Below, piece after piece: positions 47,589 to 56,059 of a stretch of DNA of 64,000 nt. The notes under the pieces are model-generated. The model was given only the letters and a program-made list of their open reading frames with translations, did no database searches and was not told where the DNA came from. A program made the translations under genes and the position numbers. The stretch spans positions 1 to 64,000 of the forward strand of contig ONJS01000011.1 of assembly GCA_900318205.1 (NCBI GenBank). Reading direction: 5' to 3'. Numbering within the stretch: the first letter of the stretch is position 1; each line of letters starts with the position of its first letter. The DNA comes from an uncultured Prevotellaceae bacterium (GTDB taxonomy: Bacteria; Bacteroidota; Bacteroidia; Bacteroidales; Muribaculaceae).

Positions 47589-47817
47589 AATAATCTTGAC
47601 GATTAACCTATCATCGTGAGGCTTCTGTGGTTTAACGAGTTAGTGTTCGCTTTACAAGAAACACATGAGCCGAATAATTCTATTATATGAACAATTCTTT
47701 GCCATGTACTTATACTTCAGCTACAAAATTACAACATTTTTAGTAACAAAACAACAATCTATCTCAAGCATTTACTCGCCTTTGGTATTACAGTGTGAAC
47801 GGGAATAGGCCGGAATT

Positions 47818-48707
47818 CTATTGCCGGTACTTGATCTGGAAGTAGTCGAGCAGAGCCTTGAAGTTGTCCTGGGCCGTGAGGCAGGTATCGAGCAGGAAGC
47901 CTTTGGTGCGGGGCCATTCTCGAAGGCCTCGGTAGTAGGACATCTTTAGGTCGTCGGTGATGTTGAAGGGAACAATGCTTGCCGACAAGCATTCCTTGAA
48001 CATAATCAGACGCCCCACACATCCGTTACCGTCCTGGAATGGGTGAATTGCCTCGAAACGTTGATGGAAGTCGATAATGTCCTCCAAGCTGTGTTTCTTG
48101 ATGGCGTTATATTCTTGCAGCATATCCCTCACTTGGCGGGAACGTCGGACGGTGCCGCTGTTTCCACTCCACCCACCTCATTGGGCAGTCGCTTATAGTC
48201 ACCCACGGCAAACCAAGTTTTACGGGAATCGGACGTGCCGGACTTGAGCATAAGGTGCAACTGCTTAATGAATGATTCTGTCAACATTGCCCCTGCCGAC
48301 TCAATGATCAAGTCGATGCAGCGGAAGTGATTGGCCGTTTCGATAATATCATCCACATTGACAGCCTCGTCCGTGATACCGATAGTGTTGGTTTCAAAGA
48401 TATACCGCGTTTGGTCATGGGTCAGACGGCTACCCTCAATATGATTGGAATTATAAGTAAGGTCAATTTGGACACGATGGTAAATGCCGCCCTTTACCTT
48501 TCCTACCTGTTGTTCCTGGAGTGCTGTCAGTAGAGGTGACGTCTTTGCCTTTTTCTTACGACCAGGTAAAACGGTATCGGCGGGCACATTCCATGACTTC
48601 CCCACGAGATAGGCACCGTCAATCTTCCCGCTCGCACAGTAGTTACGGGCGGTGCGTTCCGAGACATTGAACTTCTCGGCGAATTGCTTCACTGATAAAT
48701 ACTCCAT
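47818..48707 (-). pseudogene. Fic-domain protein with N-terminal HTH, frameshifted
   Basis: Two overlapping frames together make one Fic protein. The first (48129-48707) has a DNA-binding HTH (about 3-40, VKQFAEKFNVSERTARNY) and the class II inhibitory helix (SNHIEGS near 88-94); it ends in DVPAK-stop. The second (47818-48132) continues with VRDMLQEYN and the Fic core HPFQDGNGCVGRLI. One missing base near 48131 (a G before GTGAGG) explains the break. The first arginine of the GNGRxxR core is Cys here, so AMPylation may be lost even if the frame is restored. A sequencing error is the other explanation for the shift. Confidence 0.85.
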
Positions 48708-48716
48708 CGTTCTAGC

Positions 48717-48780
48717 GGCAAGAAAAATCCATTATACCGCCGCAAATATACCCATTCCTGCCGACATCGGCAAGAAAAAT
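48717..48780 (-). promoter_or_regulatory. Fic promoter with repeated operator-like sites
   Basis: Minus-strand -7 TATATTTG (48743-48750) and -33 TTG (48771-48773), 20 bp apart. The 13-mer ATTTTTCTTGCCG occurs twice, overlapping the -33 side (48768-48780) and just before the ATG (48716-48728); TGCCGA-CA-TCGGCA is a palindrome at 48759-48772. The HTH-bearing Fic product could bind these sites. Confidence 0.6.
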
Positions 48781-49071
48781 ACGCGAAACCATCCAATTAG
48801 CCCACTCGAGGCAGCAATTGATCAAATACATTTCTTCCGAAGGCAGCCATTAGTACAGATTTTATTGTCCAATATAGTTAACCTATGTTAATATTATTAA
48901 ATTTATATTTAAAAATTTCTATCTCGGAATCCTTATTTTTCGACCCTTCAAATTGAAATAATATACATACAATATATACATAAGTTTTAAATAAGTTCCA
49001 AATAAGATAGACCTAAAAAATCGACAAATTTATACACTTAAATACCTATATAATAGCGCATTATGTTGGTA

Positions 49072-49101
49072 TTGCAGGTTCGAAAAATAGTGGTACCTTT
49101 G
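49072..49101 (+). promoter_or_regulatory. Promoter of the ParB-like gene
   Basis: TTG at 49072-49074, 19-bp spacer, TACCTTTG at 49094-49101. It places transcription near 49108, favouring the ATG at 49168. The AT-rich 48785-49070 stretch before it holds nothing recognised. Confidence 0.7.
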
Positions 49102-49167
49102 CAGTGCATTACGATAATCGGAGTGCATAAAATACAATTTTATACAATATTTATAAAGTTTAGAACA

Positions 49168-50310
49168 ATGAAACATCTCAGAATTAACGAGAATGATTTC
49201 GAGGCTCAGGCCTTGAATGAGGAGGTAACTGCCATCGCAGCTACGAGTGTAAACAATGTACCCGCATGCGAGGGCGAAGTAGATGACCTGCATGAAGCTG
49301 GCGGCACACCTGCAGATGAGGAACTGGATTCCAGCTCCAATCTTGGGGAGCAAGAGCAGAAGCCACTGATGAAGGAGCGTGTGGTTCACACCTTGAAGAA
49401 AAAAACCTTGAGTAAGGTTCTCGTCATCAAGTCGAATCGCAAGGATTCCAGGCAGATCAAGGCCAAACAGAGGTCATGCCTTAAGCATGGTATGCTCGTA
49501 AGCGCCCTCTTCGCCGATGCGACTGCCGCCTTCGATGCCGGTTACGTACTTGTCAATCCCATCACGGGTGAAGTGGTTAAGAATCGCGAGGAAACCTTTG
49601 GCAAGCTAGTGATCATGGAGGGCAACAACAGGTTCTGGGCATGGCTTGCCGAGGTAGAGCGCATTAAAGAGGAGAAGCGCAAGTCCAAGGGCAAGGGCGA
49701 AAGCAAAGCTGAGAAGCCCTTTGAGTATACGTTCACTTATCGCCACATCACCGATCCCCAGGTGTTCAAGGACCAGTATCGCCACATCAACATCGACAAT
49801 GTGCCCACCAAGACCAAGGATTTCGCTCGCGACTTCCTGGACACCGAGAAGGCCAACAAGATTATCGCCGCCTACGCCGGCAAAATCGACCGTGGCCTCA
49901 CCCCTAAGGCTGCAGGCTTTGCCACCAAGGGCAAGGAGGTGAAGAAAGCGGATGTTCAGTCCCTCCTGGCGGGTAAGGTGCCTAGCGTCTTCAACGACGG
50001 TGACACCGAGGATATCGAACTCTATCAGATGGTCTTCGACGGCGTGTGTGAGGGCTTCGGCATCGAGAAGGACGCGCCTATCAAGAACAAGGTCCTCAAA
50101 GGCACCTTTATCTGGCACTGGACGGCCAAGAAGATCCACGAGGACGACGGGAATAAGCGCATCGATGTCGCAGACAAGGTAATCAATATGTTTACCGGCA
50201 TGTCAGCACAGGATAGCGAACGTATCAACAACGCCGAGAAGACCGAGACCCAAACCCGCGAGCAGGTCATCCACGGCATCCTCGATGAAATGTACAATCG
50301 CGACAAGTAA
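49168..50310 (+). CDS. ParB-like N-terminal domain protein of a mobile element
   Basis: About 380 residues from ATG 49168 (MKHLRINEND); an upstream frame to 49063 is before the predicted transcript start. An acidic N-terminus (1-75) is followed by a ParB/Srx-like segment (about 80-160): SRQIKAKQRSCLKHGMLV then VNPITGEVV and VIMEGNNRFWAWL, matching the ParB pattern of conserved Arg/His and xGxxR. A Lys-rich linker and a helical C-terminal half follow. ParB-like proteins of mobile elements are often regulators, nucleases or CTPases; here the function is unknown. It heads the plus-strand gene set running to 53837. Confidence 0.6.
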   Translation: MKHLRINENDFEAQALNEEVTAIAATSVNNVPACEGEVDDLHEAGGTPADEELDSSSNLGEQEQKPLMKERVVHTLKKKTLSKVLVIKSNRKDSRQIKAKQRSCLKHGMLVSALFADATAAFDAGYVLVNPITGEVVKNREETFGKLVIMEGNNRFWAWLAEVERIKEEKRKSKGKGESKAEKPFEYTFTYRHITDPQVFKDQYRHINIDNVPTKTKDFARDFLDTEKANKIIAAYAGKIDRGLTPKAAGFATKGKEVKKADVQSLLAGKVPSVFNDGDTEDIELYQMVFDGVCEGFGIEKDAPIKNKVLKGTFIWHWTAKKIHEDDGNKRIDVADKVINMFTGMSAQDSERINNAEKTETQTREQVIHGILDEMYNRDK

Positions 50311-50331
50311 TAACAAACATTTACTATGCAC

Positions 50332-50370
50332 GCCCCTCGTTATTGGGCAGCCGTCTGACGGCGAGGGGCT
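50332..50370 (+). terminator. Intrinsic terminator after the ParB-like gene
   Basis: GCCCCTCG (50332-50339) pairs with CGAGGGGC (50362-50369), enclosing a second stem CCGTC-T-GACGG; TTTAATAA follows. Confidence 0.8.
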
Positions 50371-50767
50371 TTAATAATTGAAGTTACAGAGAAAGTTTAA
50401 AGTCTCCGCTTGCAGGGCAAGAAGTCATTGAAGACTATTCGCCTCACTGCACAGCTTAGATCTAATTCCACGGGGCAAGCTACCGGCCCTACCCTAACGG
50501 CAGCAAGCGATCCTTGACATCGTGGGTGTACCGATCACTAAAATCGGCTGGGTTTGGCGCTCCCCCTGTCGTAAAGCGAGCCCACCCAATCAACGGCGTT
50601 GGAATCAACCAATGTCACAATTTAGATACTATGACGAAGATCATATGTTTTCTCCGTGCCAGTCACGCCGGTGGCGTGGCTCGCGCAGGTGCAGTAGCAG
50701 CATCGACCGAACAGATGCTCACGACGAGTCAATTAGCCGAATTATTAACCAAAACAGAATTATGCCA
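50371..50767 (+). other. Intergenic stretch with a possible coupled short ORF
   Basis: No clear gene. A 46-codon frame (50631-50771, MTKIICFLRAS...) ends in TGA overlapping the next ATG (ATGA at 50768), which could couple translation, but its Ala-rich sequence has no other support. The 5' part (50400-50600) looks like remnants. Confidence 0.35.
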
Positions 50768-51523
50768 ATGACAAATACTTTAATTTCTTGGACTGAAATG
50801 TCCTGGAACCCTGTCACGGGCTGCTCTCATGCTGGTACGGATGAATGTGACAACTGCTATGCTCGCTCTATGGCCTCGCGCCTAGAGGGTATGGGCAATC
50901 CGCGCTACAGCAACGGTTTCAAGGTGACATGTCACCCCGAAGCCTTGAAAGAGCCGTTGGCTACGGATCCCAACAAGGAGTTCATGTGCTTCCTGCCTTC
51001 AATGGGAGACCTGTTCCACGATGACGTGCCTGAGTCGTTTATCGACCAGGTAATTGGCGTCGTCATGAGCACGCCCTGGATCACTTTTCAGATCCTCACC
51101 AAGCGCAGCGCCCGTATGGCCAGCTACTTCAGCTCGCACCGTTGCCCAGCTAATGCTTGGCTTGGTGTAACATGTGGTTGCAAGAAGTCTCTCGTCAGAG
51201 TCGATGACTTGCGCGGCATTGCTGCTCCCGTCCGCTGGCTGAGCATTGAGCCTTGCCTTAGTGACCTGGCCAATGAGGGTCTCGATTTGACCGGCATTGA
51301 TTGGATCATCGTCGGTGGGGAGAGCTGTCAGCGTGCGCGTCCCATGGAACCAGCGTGGGCGATGAACCTGAAGCAGCTCGCCGACGCCAGCGGCACCTCA
51401 TTCTTTTTCAAGCAATGGGGTACCTGGGGCGAGGACAACGTTCGTCGCAGCAAGGAGGCCAACGGCCACCTGCTCGGTGGTGTTGAGTATCACAACTACC
51501 CGACACCGCGTTTGATCTACTAA
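50768..51523 (+). CDS. DUF5131 family protein (phage Gp37/Gp68)
   Basis: About 251 residues. The start is ATG 50768 (MTNTLISWTEMSWNP) or 50762. The hallmark cluster C19...C27xxC30 in NPVTGCSHAGTDECDNCYAR looks like a radical-SAM-type Fe-S site; further conserved parts are MGDLFHDDVPESFID, FQILTKRSARM, WLGVT, RWLSIEPCL, WIIVGGESCQRARPME and FFFKQWGTW. Members are common in phages and plasmids; no reaction is established. It lies between terminators, so it may be its own unit. Confidence 0.88.
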   Translation: MTNTLISWTEMSWNPVTGCSHAGTDECDNCYARSMASRLEGMGNPRYSNGFKVTCHPEALKEPLATDPNKEFMCFLPSMGDLFHDDVPESFIDQVIGVVMSTPWITFQILTKRSARMASYFSSHRCPANAWLGVTCGCKKSLVRVDDLRGIAAPVRWLSIEPCLSDLANEGLDLTGIDWIIVGGESCQRARPMEPAWAMNLKQLADASGTSFFFKQWGTWGEDNVRRSKEANGHLLGGVEYHNYPTPRLIY

Positions 51524-51534
51524 TCCTTTATTAT

Positions 51535-51566
51535 GCGTGGGCGGTTCACGCCGCCCATGCTTTATT
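51535..51566 (+). terminator. Intrinsic terminator after DUF5131 gene
   Basis: GCGTGGGCGG (51535-51544) pairs with CCGCCCATGC (51551-51560), one G-T pair, then TTTATT. Confidence 0.8.
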
Positions 51567-51582
51567 AATTTACATTTTTTTG

Positions 51583-51637
51583 TTCCCGGGTGACCTGGGA
51601 ACACCGCAACAGGAAAGTCCTGTTGTGTAATTATTTT
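51583..51637 (+). promoter_or_regulatory. Tandem hairpins before the small membrane protein gene
   Basis: TTCCC/GGGAA stem (51583-51601) and a perfect CAACAGGA-AAG-TCCTGTTG stem (51607-51625) followed after 6 nt by ATTATTTTTTT. The second could act as an attenuator just before the gene at 51658. Confidence 0.5.
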
Positions 51638-51657
51638 TTTAAATCATAGTGAAAACT

Positions 51658-52074
51658 ATGGCTAAAAGAAATCTGATTTCCACGCGCAAGTGGAGAAAAA
51701 CTTTGTCAACTATTATTCGCAACCATCAGCACGTGGATGGCCAGAGTTACCGAATAATGAAGTTCGGTGAGAGCAACCTCCGTTACAAGCCTTGGGACGT
51801 TCATACGCACCAGGCGGGCACCGTCGATTGCAGGATCTTCATTCAGACAAGATTGGAGGACAATATCAGCGCAAGCAATCGCGAGGCGCTGGAGAGACTG
51901 TTCCGGTCACTTACAGAGCAGGAAGAGGAGTACTCAACCCGCAAGGAACAAGAACTGACAACTCGCCTCAATGGCAGGCGCTATGTTGATGAGCCCGAGA
52001 TCAAGCGTAAAGGGCTAGTCGCTTGTGGCATGGTTCTTCTTGCCGCCATTGTTTTTGGGGCTTCTAAAAAGTGA
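51658..52074 (+). CDS. Small protein with C-terminal membrane helix
   Basis: About 138 residues from ATG 51658 (MAKRNLISTRKW); a GTG at 51649 is possible. Basic N-terminus, a mixed middle with VDCRIFIQTRLEDNIS, and a C-terminal transmembrane helix (about 117-134, LVACGMVLLAAIVFGA) ending in KK, a tail-anchored form. Its stop is 5 bp before the next ATG, so both are cotranslated. No family recognised. Confidence 0.65.
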   Translation: MAKRNLISTRKWRKTLSTIIRNHQHVDGQSYRIMKFGESNLRYKPWDVHTHQAGTVDCRIFIQTRLEDNISASNREALERLFRSLTEQEEEYSTRKEQELTTRLNGRRYVDEPEIKRKGLVACGMVLLAAIVFGASKK

Positions 52075-52079
52075 TCGGC

Positions 52080-53837
52080 ATGGGATTTTTCAATAAAATT
52101 GGTCAAGTATTTAGCGGAGGCCTCGACGACATCATTCCGCCCGACGACGAGAAGTCATTCGACGAACTCGAGCAAGAAGACAACGACTACGTGAAGATTG
52201 GCGTCGGCCCAACTGACTATACCGGGTCGGTGTCAAATCTTGGCAAAGTCTTCCGCATCTGTATGACCGCTGGCGCTATTATCGGTGGCAGCGTCGTAGG
52301 CTATAGGGGCATAAAAGGTCTGTTCAATTACATGAAGGACCGAAAGAAAGCCCAGGAAGAGATCGAGCGTATCAATGCCAGAAAAGAAGCTGACATTGCA
52401 AAGATTAACGCTCAGGCCGAGGCTAACATCCGTGTAGTTGAAGCTAAGGCGAAAGCCAAAGCTGAGGCGAAAGCGCAACAGCAAGCACGCCAATGCTCGC
52501 AGCAGTCATACGGTGACTCCTCGGACCCCGATGACAACGATTGGTGGTTGGATGAGTTCAACAGAAATCACCCTCTCCCGATTGACGCTCTGCCCGATGA
52601 CTTTGCAACGGTGATTAGCGGGTCTGACCCTGACATTGCTCCCGCAATGTTCTTTCACCTATGTTCCATGTATGGTGCCTATTGTTTCTCGCGGGTGATA
52701 GCCAAAAAGAGAGATGATGAGATACGCCGCCCCAACCTCCAGGTCGTCATCGAAGCCATGCCGGGAATGGGAAAGAGTCTGTTCCGTAACGTGCATCAGA
52801 TGTTATTCCGCCGCGTGATCGATGAGGACAAGCGGAAGTTGAATTCCCCAAAAGCCAAAGATAATGAGAAAAAACTCATTATCCAGACGGTAGGGATAGA
52901 CATCTCAAGCGCTAGGCTCCAGCAAATCTTGGAGTCCAACCAAGGCGTGCATGTCTATATCTTCGACAGTGAAATTGCCACTGCCACAAACAAAGACCTC
53001 TCAGTCATTCTGCGTAAGGCTTTCGATAACGATGATGTGAGCCGCGGGCGAATGCATAAAGAGCAGAATGGATCTTGCGAAGCTGTGGCGAACATAACTC
53101 TCACTGGCGCTGATGAAAATGTTGAAACATTCATCAAGAATATAGCCACTGTCGCTGGTGGCGGCGCTTCCAGGGTTTGTTGGTGCGTGTTACCTCTCAT
53201 GAGCGATAGCAATGACGCTCCCATCAGCCTTCATGAGGGCCCAGAACTTGAACTCATTAGAGACCATATCGATGAATATCGGCATAAGTACGTATTCACC
53301 ACTGATGACGGTGAGGACACTGCCGTGGATTTGGTAGAGATCAAGGATTTTGACTATGTGATGTCAGAATTAAACCGATGGGAAATGAAGCAGGTTGAAT
53401 TGTCCAGAGAGACCAATGACGAGGTCAGAAAACTGATCCGTTGGCGTATTTCCACCATTGCTATGCATATAGGAATTGTTATGCATATGATGATTCAACC
53501 TGATGGCGACACGGAGAAGATGGATCAGGTTATCCAGATGGTAATCTACGCCGCTGAATACTGCATGTCCCGTTATCTACTGAAGTTTGGAGCCGAGCAC
53601 AGTAAGATGGTACAAAACTTCAAGAGAAAAGAACGCGTCCCCCGACAGCGATTACACCGACAAGGCGGTCAGGCTCCTTATAACTCACCTGCCGCCAAGG
53701 ACGAGGAGTTGGAGCAACGCCGTGTCGATGTGATACGTCTCAAGATGGAAGGGCTCAATCAACATCAAATTGCACAAGAGTTGAATTTGCATGACGCTCA
53801 AGTAGCGCGAATCTTGGAGAAAGAGGGCTTGAAGTAG
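52080..53837 (+). CDS. P-loop ATPase, DUF3987-like, with coiled coil and C-terminal HTH
   Basis: 585 residues from ATG 52080 (MGFFNKIGQVF). A membrane-prone segment (about 60-80), a coiled coil rich in Lys/Ala/Glu (about 90-140, with repeated KAKAEAKA), then a P-loop domain: AMPGMGKSLF with K232, and VYIFDSEIAT near 292-300 as a Walker-B-like region. The fold order recalls DUF3987 primase-helicase-like proteins of Bacteroidetes mobile elements; this is by pattern only. The last ~35 residues form a resolvase-type HTH (VIRLKMEGLNQHQIAQELNL). It may drive or regulate replication of the element. Confidence 0.6.
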   Translation: MGFFNKIGQVFSGGLDDIIPPDDEKSFDELEQEDNDYVKIGVGPTDYTGSVSNLGKVFRICMTAGAIIGGSVVGYRGIKGLFNYMKDRKKAQEEIERINARKEADIAKINAQAEANIRVVEAKAKAKAEAKAQQQARQCSQQSYGDSSDPDDNDWWLDEFNRNHPLPIDALPDDFATVISGSDPDIAPAMFFHLCSMYGAYCFSRVIAKKRDDEIRRPNLQVVIEAMPGMGKSLFRNVHQMLFRRVIDEDKRKLNSPKAKDNEKKLIIQTVGIDISSARLQQILESNQGVHVYIFDSEIATATNKDLSVILRKAFDNDDVSRGRMHKEQNGSCEAVANITLTGADENVETFIKNIATVAGGGASRVCWCVLPLMSDSNDAPISLHEGPELELIRDHIDEYRHKYVFTTDDGEDTAVDLVEIKDFDYVMSELNRWEMKQVELSRETNDEVRKLIRWRISTIAMHIGIVMHMMIQPDGDTEKMDQVIQMVIYAAEYCMSRYLLKFGAEHSKMVQNFKRKERVPRQRLHRQGGQAPYNSPAAKDEELEQRRVDVIRLKMEGLNQHQIAQELNLHDAQVARILEKEGLK

Positions 53838-53868
53838 GTAGCATCTATTGGTTGACACTTGCTAAGGA

Positions 53869-53897
53869 AAGGAGGTTTATCGACCTCCTTTTTTTGT
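53869..53897 (+). terminator. Intrinsic terminator of the mobile-element-like operon
   Basis: AAAGGAGGT (53869-53877) pairs with ACCTCCTTT (53884-53892), loop of 6, followed by a T-run. Confidence 0.9.
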
Positions 53898-54306
53898 ACC
53901 TTTTTATGGTGAGTATTAGCAGCCTGGCGCTGGAGCCGTACTAGCCGTTGGCTTTCGCCGTGCGGGTGTTCGCATTGCAATAGGACATCATCGCATCTGC
54001 TCCACGATTAGAGTGTCAATCCAGCCAAGGTAGTGCCCTCTGCGAGTCCGTTTCTAGTCGTTGCCGGTATACGTTGTCCGGTGCTGTGCGGCCGCTCACC
54101 CGTGAATGATGTTCCAAGCGCCTCCAGCATACCGACCACGTTGCTCGGGTTATATAGCATTGTTGGTTACCGCAAATAAATAGCATCTGCGCTTAACGCC
54201 GCTCCTAGCGGCATGACGGGCGAGGCGCATGAAAGCCATATCACCAAATTCCAGTTATCTCAGCAACACAGGAGTGAAGAGAATGTAATATCTAACACGT
54301 CTAACA
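53898..54306. other. Non-coding stretch before the right direct repeat
   Basis: No gene. A small stem GCCGCT/AGCGGC lies at 54198-54212. TCTAACACG occurs at 54291 and, as CTAACACG, at 54301, leading into the right repeat. Nothing else recognised. Confidence 0.45.
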
Positions 54307-54386
54307 CGTTAGATTGTTAACAGTTTAAAATTCATATAGTTAACACTATCTAACACGTGTTATATAACAAGTCTAACAGCAAAAAA
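54307..54386 (+). repeat. Long direct repeat, right copy
   Basis: Copy of 44533-44610 in the same orientation: CGTTAGATTGTTAACAGTTT, CATATAGTTAACA, the palindrome TAACACGTGTTA and an A-run. Here it is extended on the left by two more TCTAACACG-type units. Confidence 0.8.
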
Positions 54387-54439
54387 GCAATATGAAATCC
54401 CACTTTATAATATGTCCGTCTGAGATCGCTTAGCAGCCT

Positions 54440-54696
54440 TATATGTAAGAGAAACACATGCCCCCGAGAGGACCGCCGGCAACATTGAGCACGCTGGCGG
54501 CATGGGGGCAAAGACAACATATAACCCGATGGTAAGGACTGGGCGGCGAAGAGTCACCCAGCACCTCCATCACCAGGCGTTATTACCTGTCGGGGAGACC
54601 GTGCCCTCAAGACGGCACAATCAAACCAACAGCGAGCCTGGAAAGAAGCGAGCGAGGCTGACACCGAGGAGGTGCCGGTCTCGCCTTCTTTTTTCG
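54440..54696 (+). ncRNA. Candidate structured RNA ending in an intrinsic terminator
   Basis: A chain of stems in one strand: TGCCCCC/GGGGGCA (54459-54510) enclosing CCGCC/GGCGG; GATGG/CCATC (54528-54532 with 54567-54571) enclosing CTGGG/CCCAG; CAGG/CCTG; GTGCC/GGCAC (54601-54618). A 14-position terminal stem (54652-54665 with 54671-54684; two G-T pairs, one mismatch) is then followed by CTTCTTTTTTC. AGCCT at 54635-54639 could also pair with AGGCT in the terminator, a possible switch. The only frame (54502-54732) is Arg-rich and unconvincing. No known RNA family recognised. Confidence 0.45.
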
Positions 54697-54698
54697 TC

Positions 54699-55979
54699 TC
54701 AGTTCCTTAAACATCCGATTGGGACCACATAGACACCGTCCTTCCGTCTGTATGCATATGCGCCTGTACCGGTCAGCACCATGAGGAATGATGGGTCTTT
54801 CATTTTTGTAGTATCTATCTTCGCCGCGAGTGACTTCAAGTTAGTAGCGCCTTCCTCAATCAACGTGTCTCCCCCCAACTTGATCTCAATCAGGCCGTAT
54901 ATTCCGTTCCGGCGGTGCAAGACGGCATCACACTCCAGTCCATTCCTGTCCCTGTAATGATACAGGCCGCCGTCAAGCACATCAGCAAACACGCGAAGGT
55001 CACGCACAGCCAGGGCCTCAAAGAAAAGGCCAAATGTGTTCAGGTCATTCAGGAAATCTGCCGGTCCGATACCCAATGAAGCGACACCGATTGAGGGATC
55101 AGTGAAATACCTTGTGTCGCTCGTCCTTATCGCCGTCTTGCTGCGCAGGTTGGGATTCCATGCCCTCATGTCCTCAATGACAAAGATCCTTTTCAAAGCC
55201 TTCACGTAGGAGGCCACCGTGTCATCATTTAAAGTGGCATTGTCGTTATCCCTCATGTCGGCGCAGATGACGCTGTAGTTCACCGCCGCGCCCTGGTGCC
55301 TCGCGTAAGACCTCATTAGCAGTTTCACGCGCTCTGGATCACGATCCACACCGTCAGCACGTTGTATGTCGTAATGCACCACAGCGTCGTAATAGTCCAA
55401 TGCCTGATCCAGGGCAATGTCACCTTCCATCAGCGATGCCTGGGGCCAACCACCGCGACAGGTCAAGTAGGCTAATTGCTCAATATCTATCTTGTTCTCC
55501 GCAAAAATCTCCTTTGGCGCATCAAATAGGTCGCCCAGGCTGATCTCGCCAGACGACTCTCCGGACTCATAGAGGCTCATTGGACGCATCAATAGCCTGG
55601 TGATACGCCCCGTCCCCGTATGCTCTATCTCATTCTCATTTACTGGCACAGCAGAACCTGTCAGTATAAACTGACCTAGTTTGGAGCGTTCGTCAACCTC
55701 CGACCGCACACTATCCCACAGCGCTGGTATCGTCTGCCATTCATCGATCAGCCGAGGTGTGTCTCCTTTCAGCAGCAGTGACGGGTTCATCTCTGCAAGT
55801 TGCCTGCTGGAACGCAGCACGCCAGTATTACCCAATTTGAGCACACTGTTTGCTTTACGCATAGCGGTGGTAGTCTTTCCGCACCACTTGGCACCTTCCA
55901 CTAGTACGGCGCCCTTGCCTTTTAATTTACGCTCCAATAGGGCATCTACTATTCTTGCCTTGTAATCAGCCATATACAT
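54699..55979 (-). CDS. AAA ATPase with DUF4143 domain
   Basis: A 426-residue AAA_14/DUF4143 protein: Walker A GAKWCGKTTT (Lys near 35), Walker B-like RLIDEWQTIPALW near 77-89, LTGSAVP sensor motif, and a C-terminal DUF4143 nuclease-like fold (DAVLHRRNGIYGLIEIKLG, D...ExK). Such genes are frequent, poorly understood accessory ATPases. The start is 55979 (MYMADYK) or 55973. Its own promoter and repeat-filled leader are described at 55997-56088. Confidence 0.92.
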   Translation of the reverse strand: MYMADYKARIVDALLERKLKGKGAVLVEGAKWCGKTTTAMRKANSVLKLGNTGVLRSSRQLAEMNPSLLLKGDTPRLIDEWQTIPALWDSVRSEVDERSKLGQFILTGSAVPVNENEIEHTGTGRITRLLMRPMSLYESGESSGEISLGDLFDAPKEIFAENKIDIEQLAYLTCRGGWPQASLMEGDIALDQALDYYDAVVHYDIQRADGVDRDPERVKLLMRSYARHQGAAVNYSVICADMRDNDNATLNDDTVASYVKALKRIFVIEDMRAWNPNLRSKTAIRTSDTRYFTDPSIGVASLGIGPADFLNDLNTFGLFFEALAVRDLRVFADVLDGGLYHYRDRNGLECDAVLHRRNGIYGLIEIKLGGDTLIEEGATNLKSLAAKIDTTKMKDPSFLMVLTGTGAYAYRRKDGVYVVPIGCLRN

Positions 55980-55996
55980 GAAGTTTTATTTGTTCG

Positions 55997-56059
55997 TTCG
56001 GGAGTTTGGTGCATGTTGTTTCGGGAGTTTGACGCATTTCCTTTCGGGAGTTTGGCGCA
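55997..56059 (-). repeat. Three 17-bp direct repeats in the DUF4143 gene leader
   Basis: TTCGGGAGTTTGGTGCA (55997-56013), TTCGGGAGTTTGACGCA (56020-56036) and TTCGGGAGTTTGGCGCA (56043-56059), starting exactly 23 bp apart. Since the promoter lies just beyond the third copy, all three should be in the 5' leader of the transcript. Confidence 0.92.

Noticed and set aside
48126-48135. Programmed -1 frameshift in the Fic gene
   Set aside because: No slippery heptamer at the junction (CCGCCAAGTGA); a deletion or read error is simpler.
50514-50771. 85-codon frame before the DUF5131 gene
   Set aside because: Only the last 46 codons have an ATG and the ATGA overlap; sequence is Ala-rich and unsupported, so kept only as a note.
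44384-54440. Intact integrative element with integrase
   Set aside because: Repeats flank the segment, but no integrase, transposase, relaxase or target duplication was found; kept as a hypothesis only.
54502-54732. 76-codon frame through the structured RNA
   Set aside because: Arg-rich composition, crosses the terminator and runs into the neighbouring gene.
55997-56059. Possible CRISPR array
   Set aside because: Only three 17-bp copies with 6-bp gaps, no cas genes; fits operator or leader repeats better.
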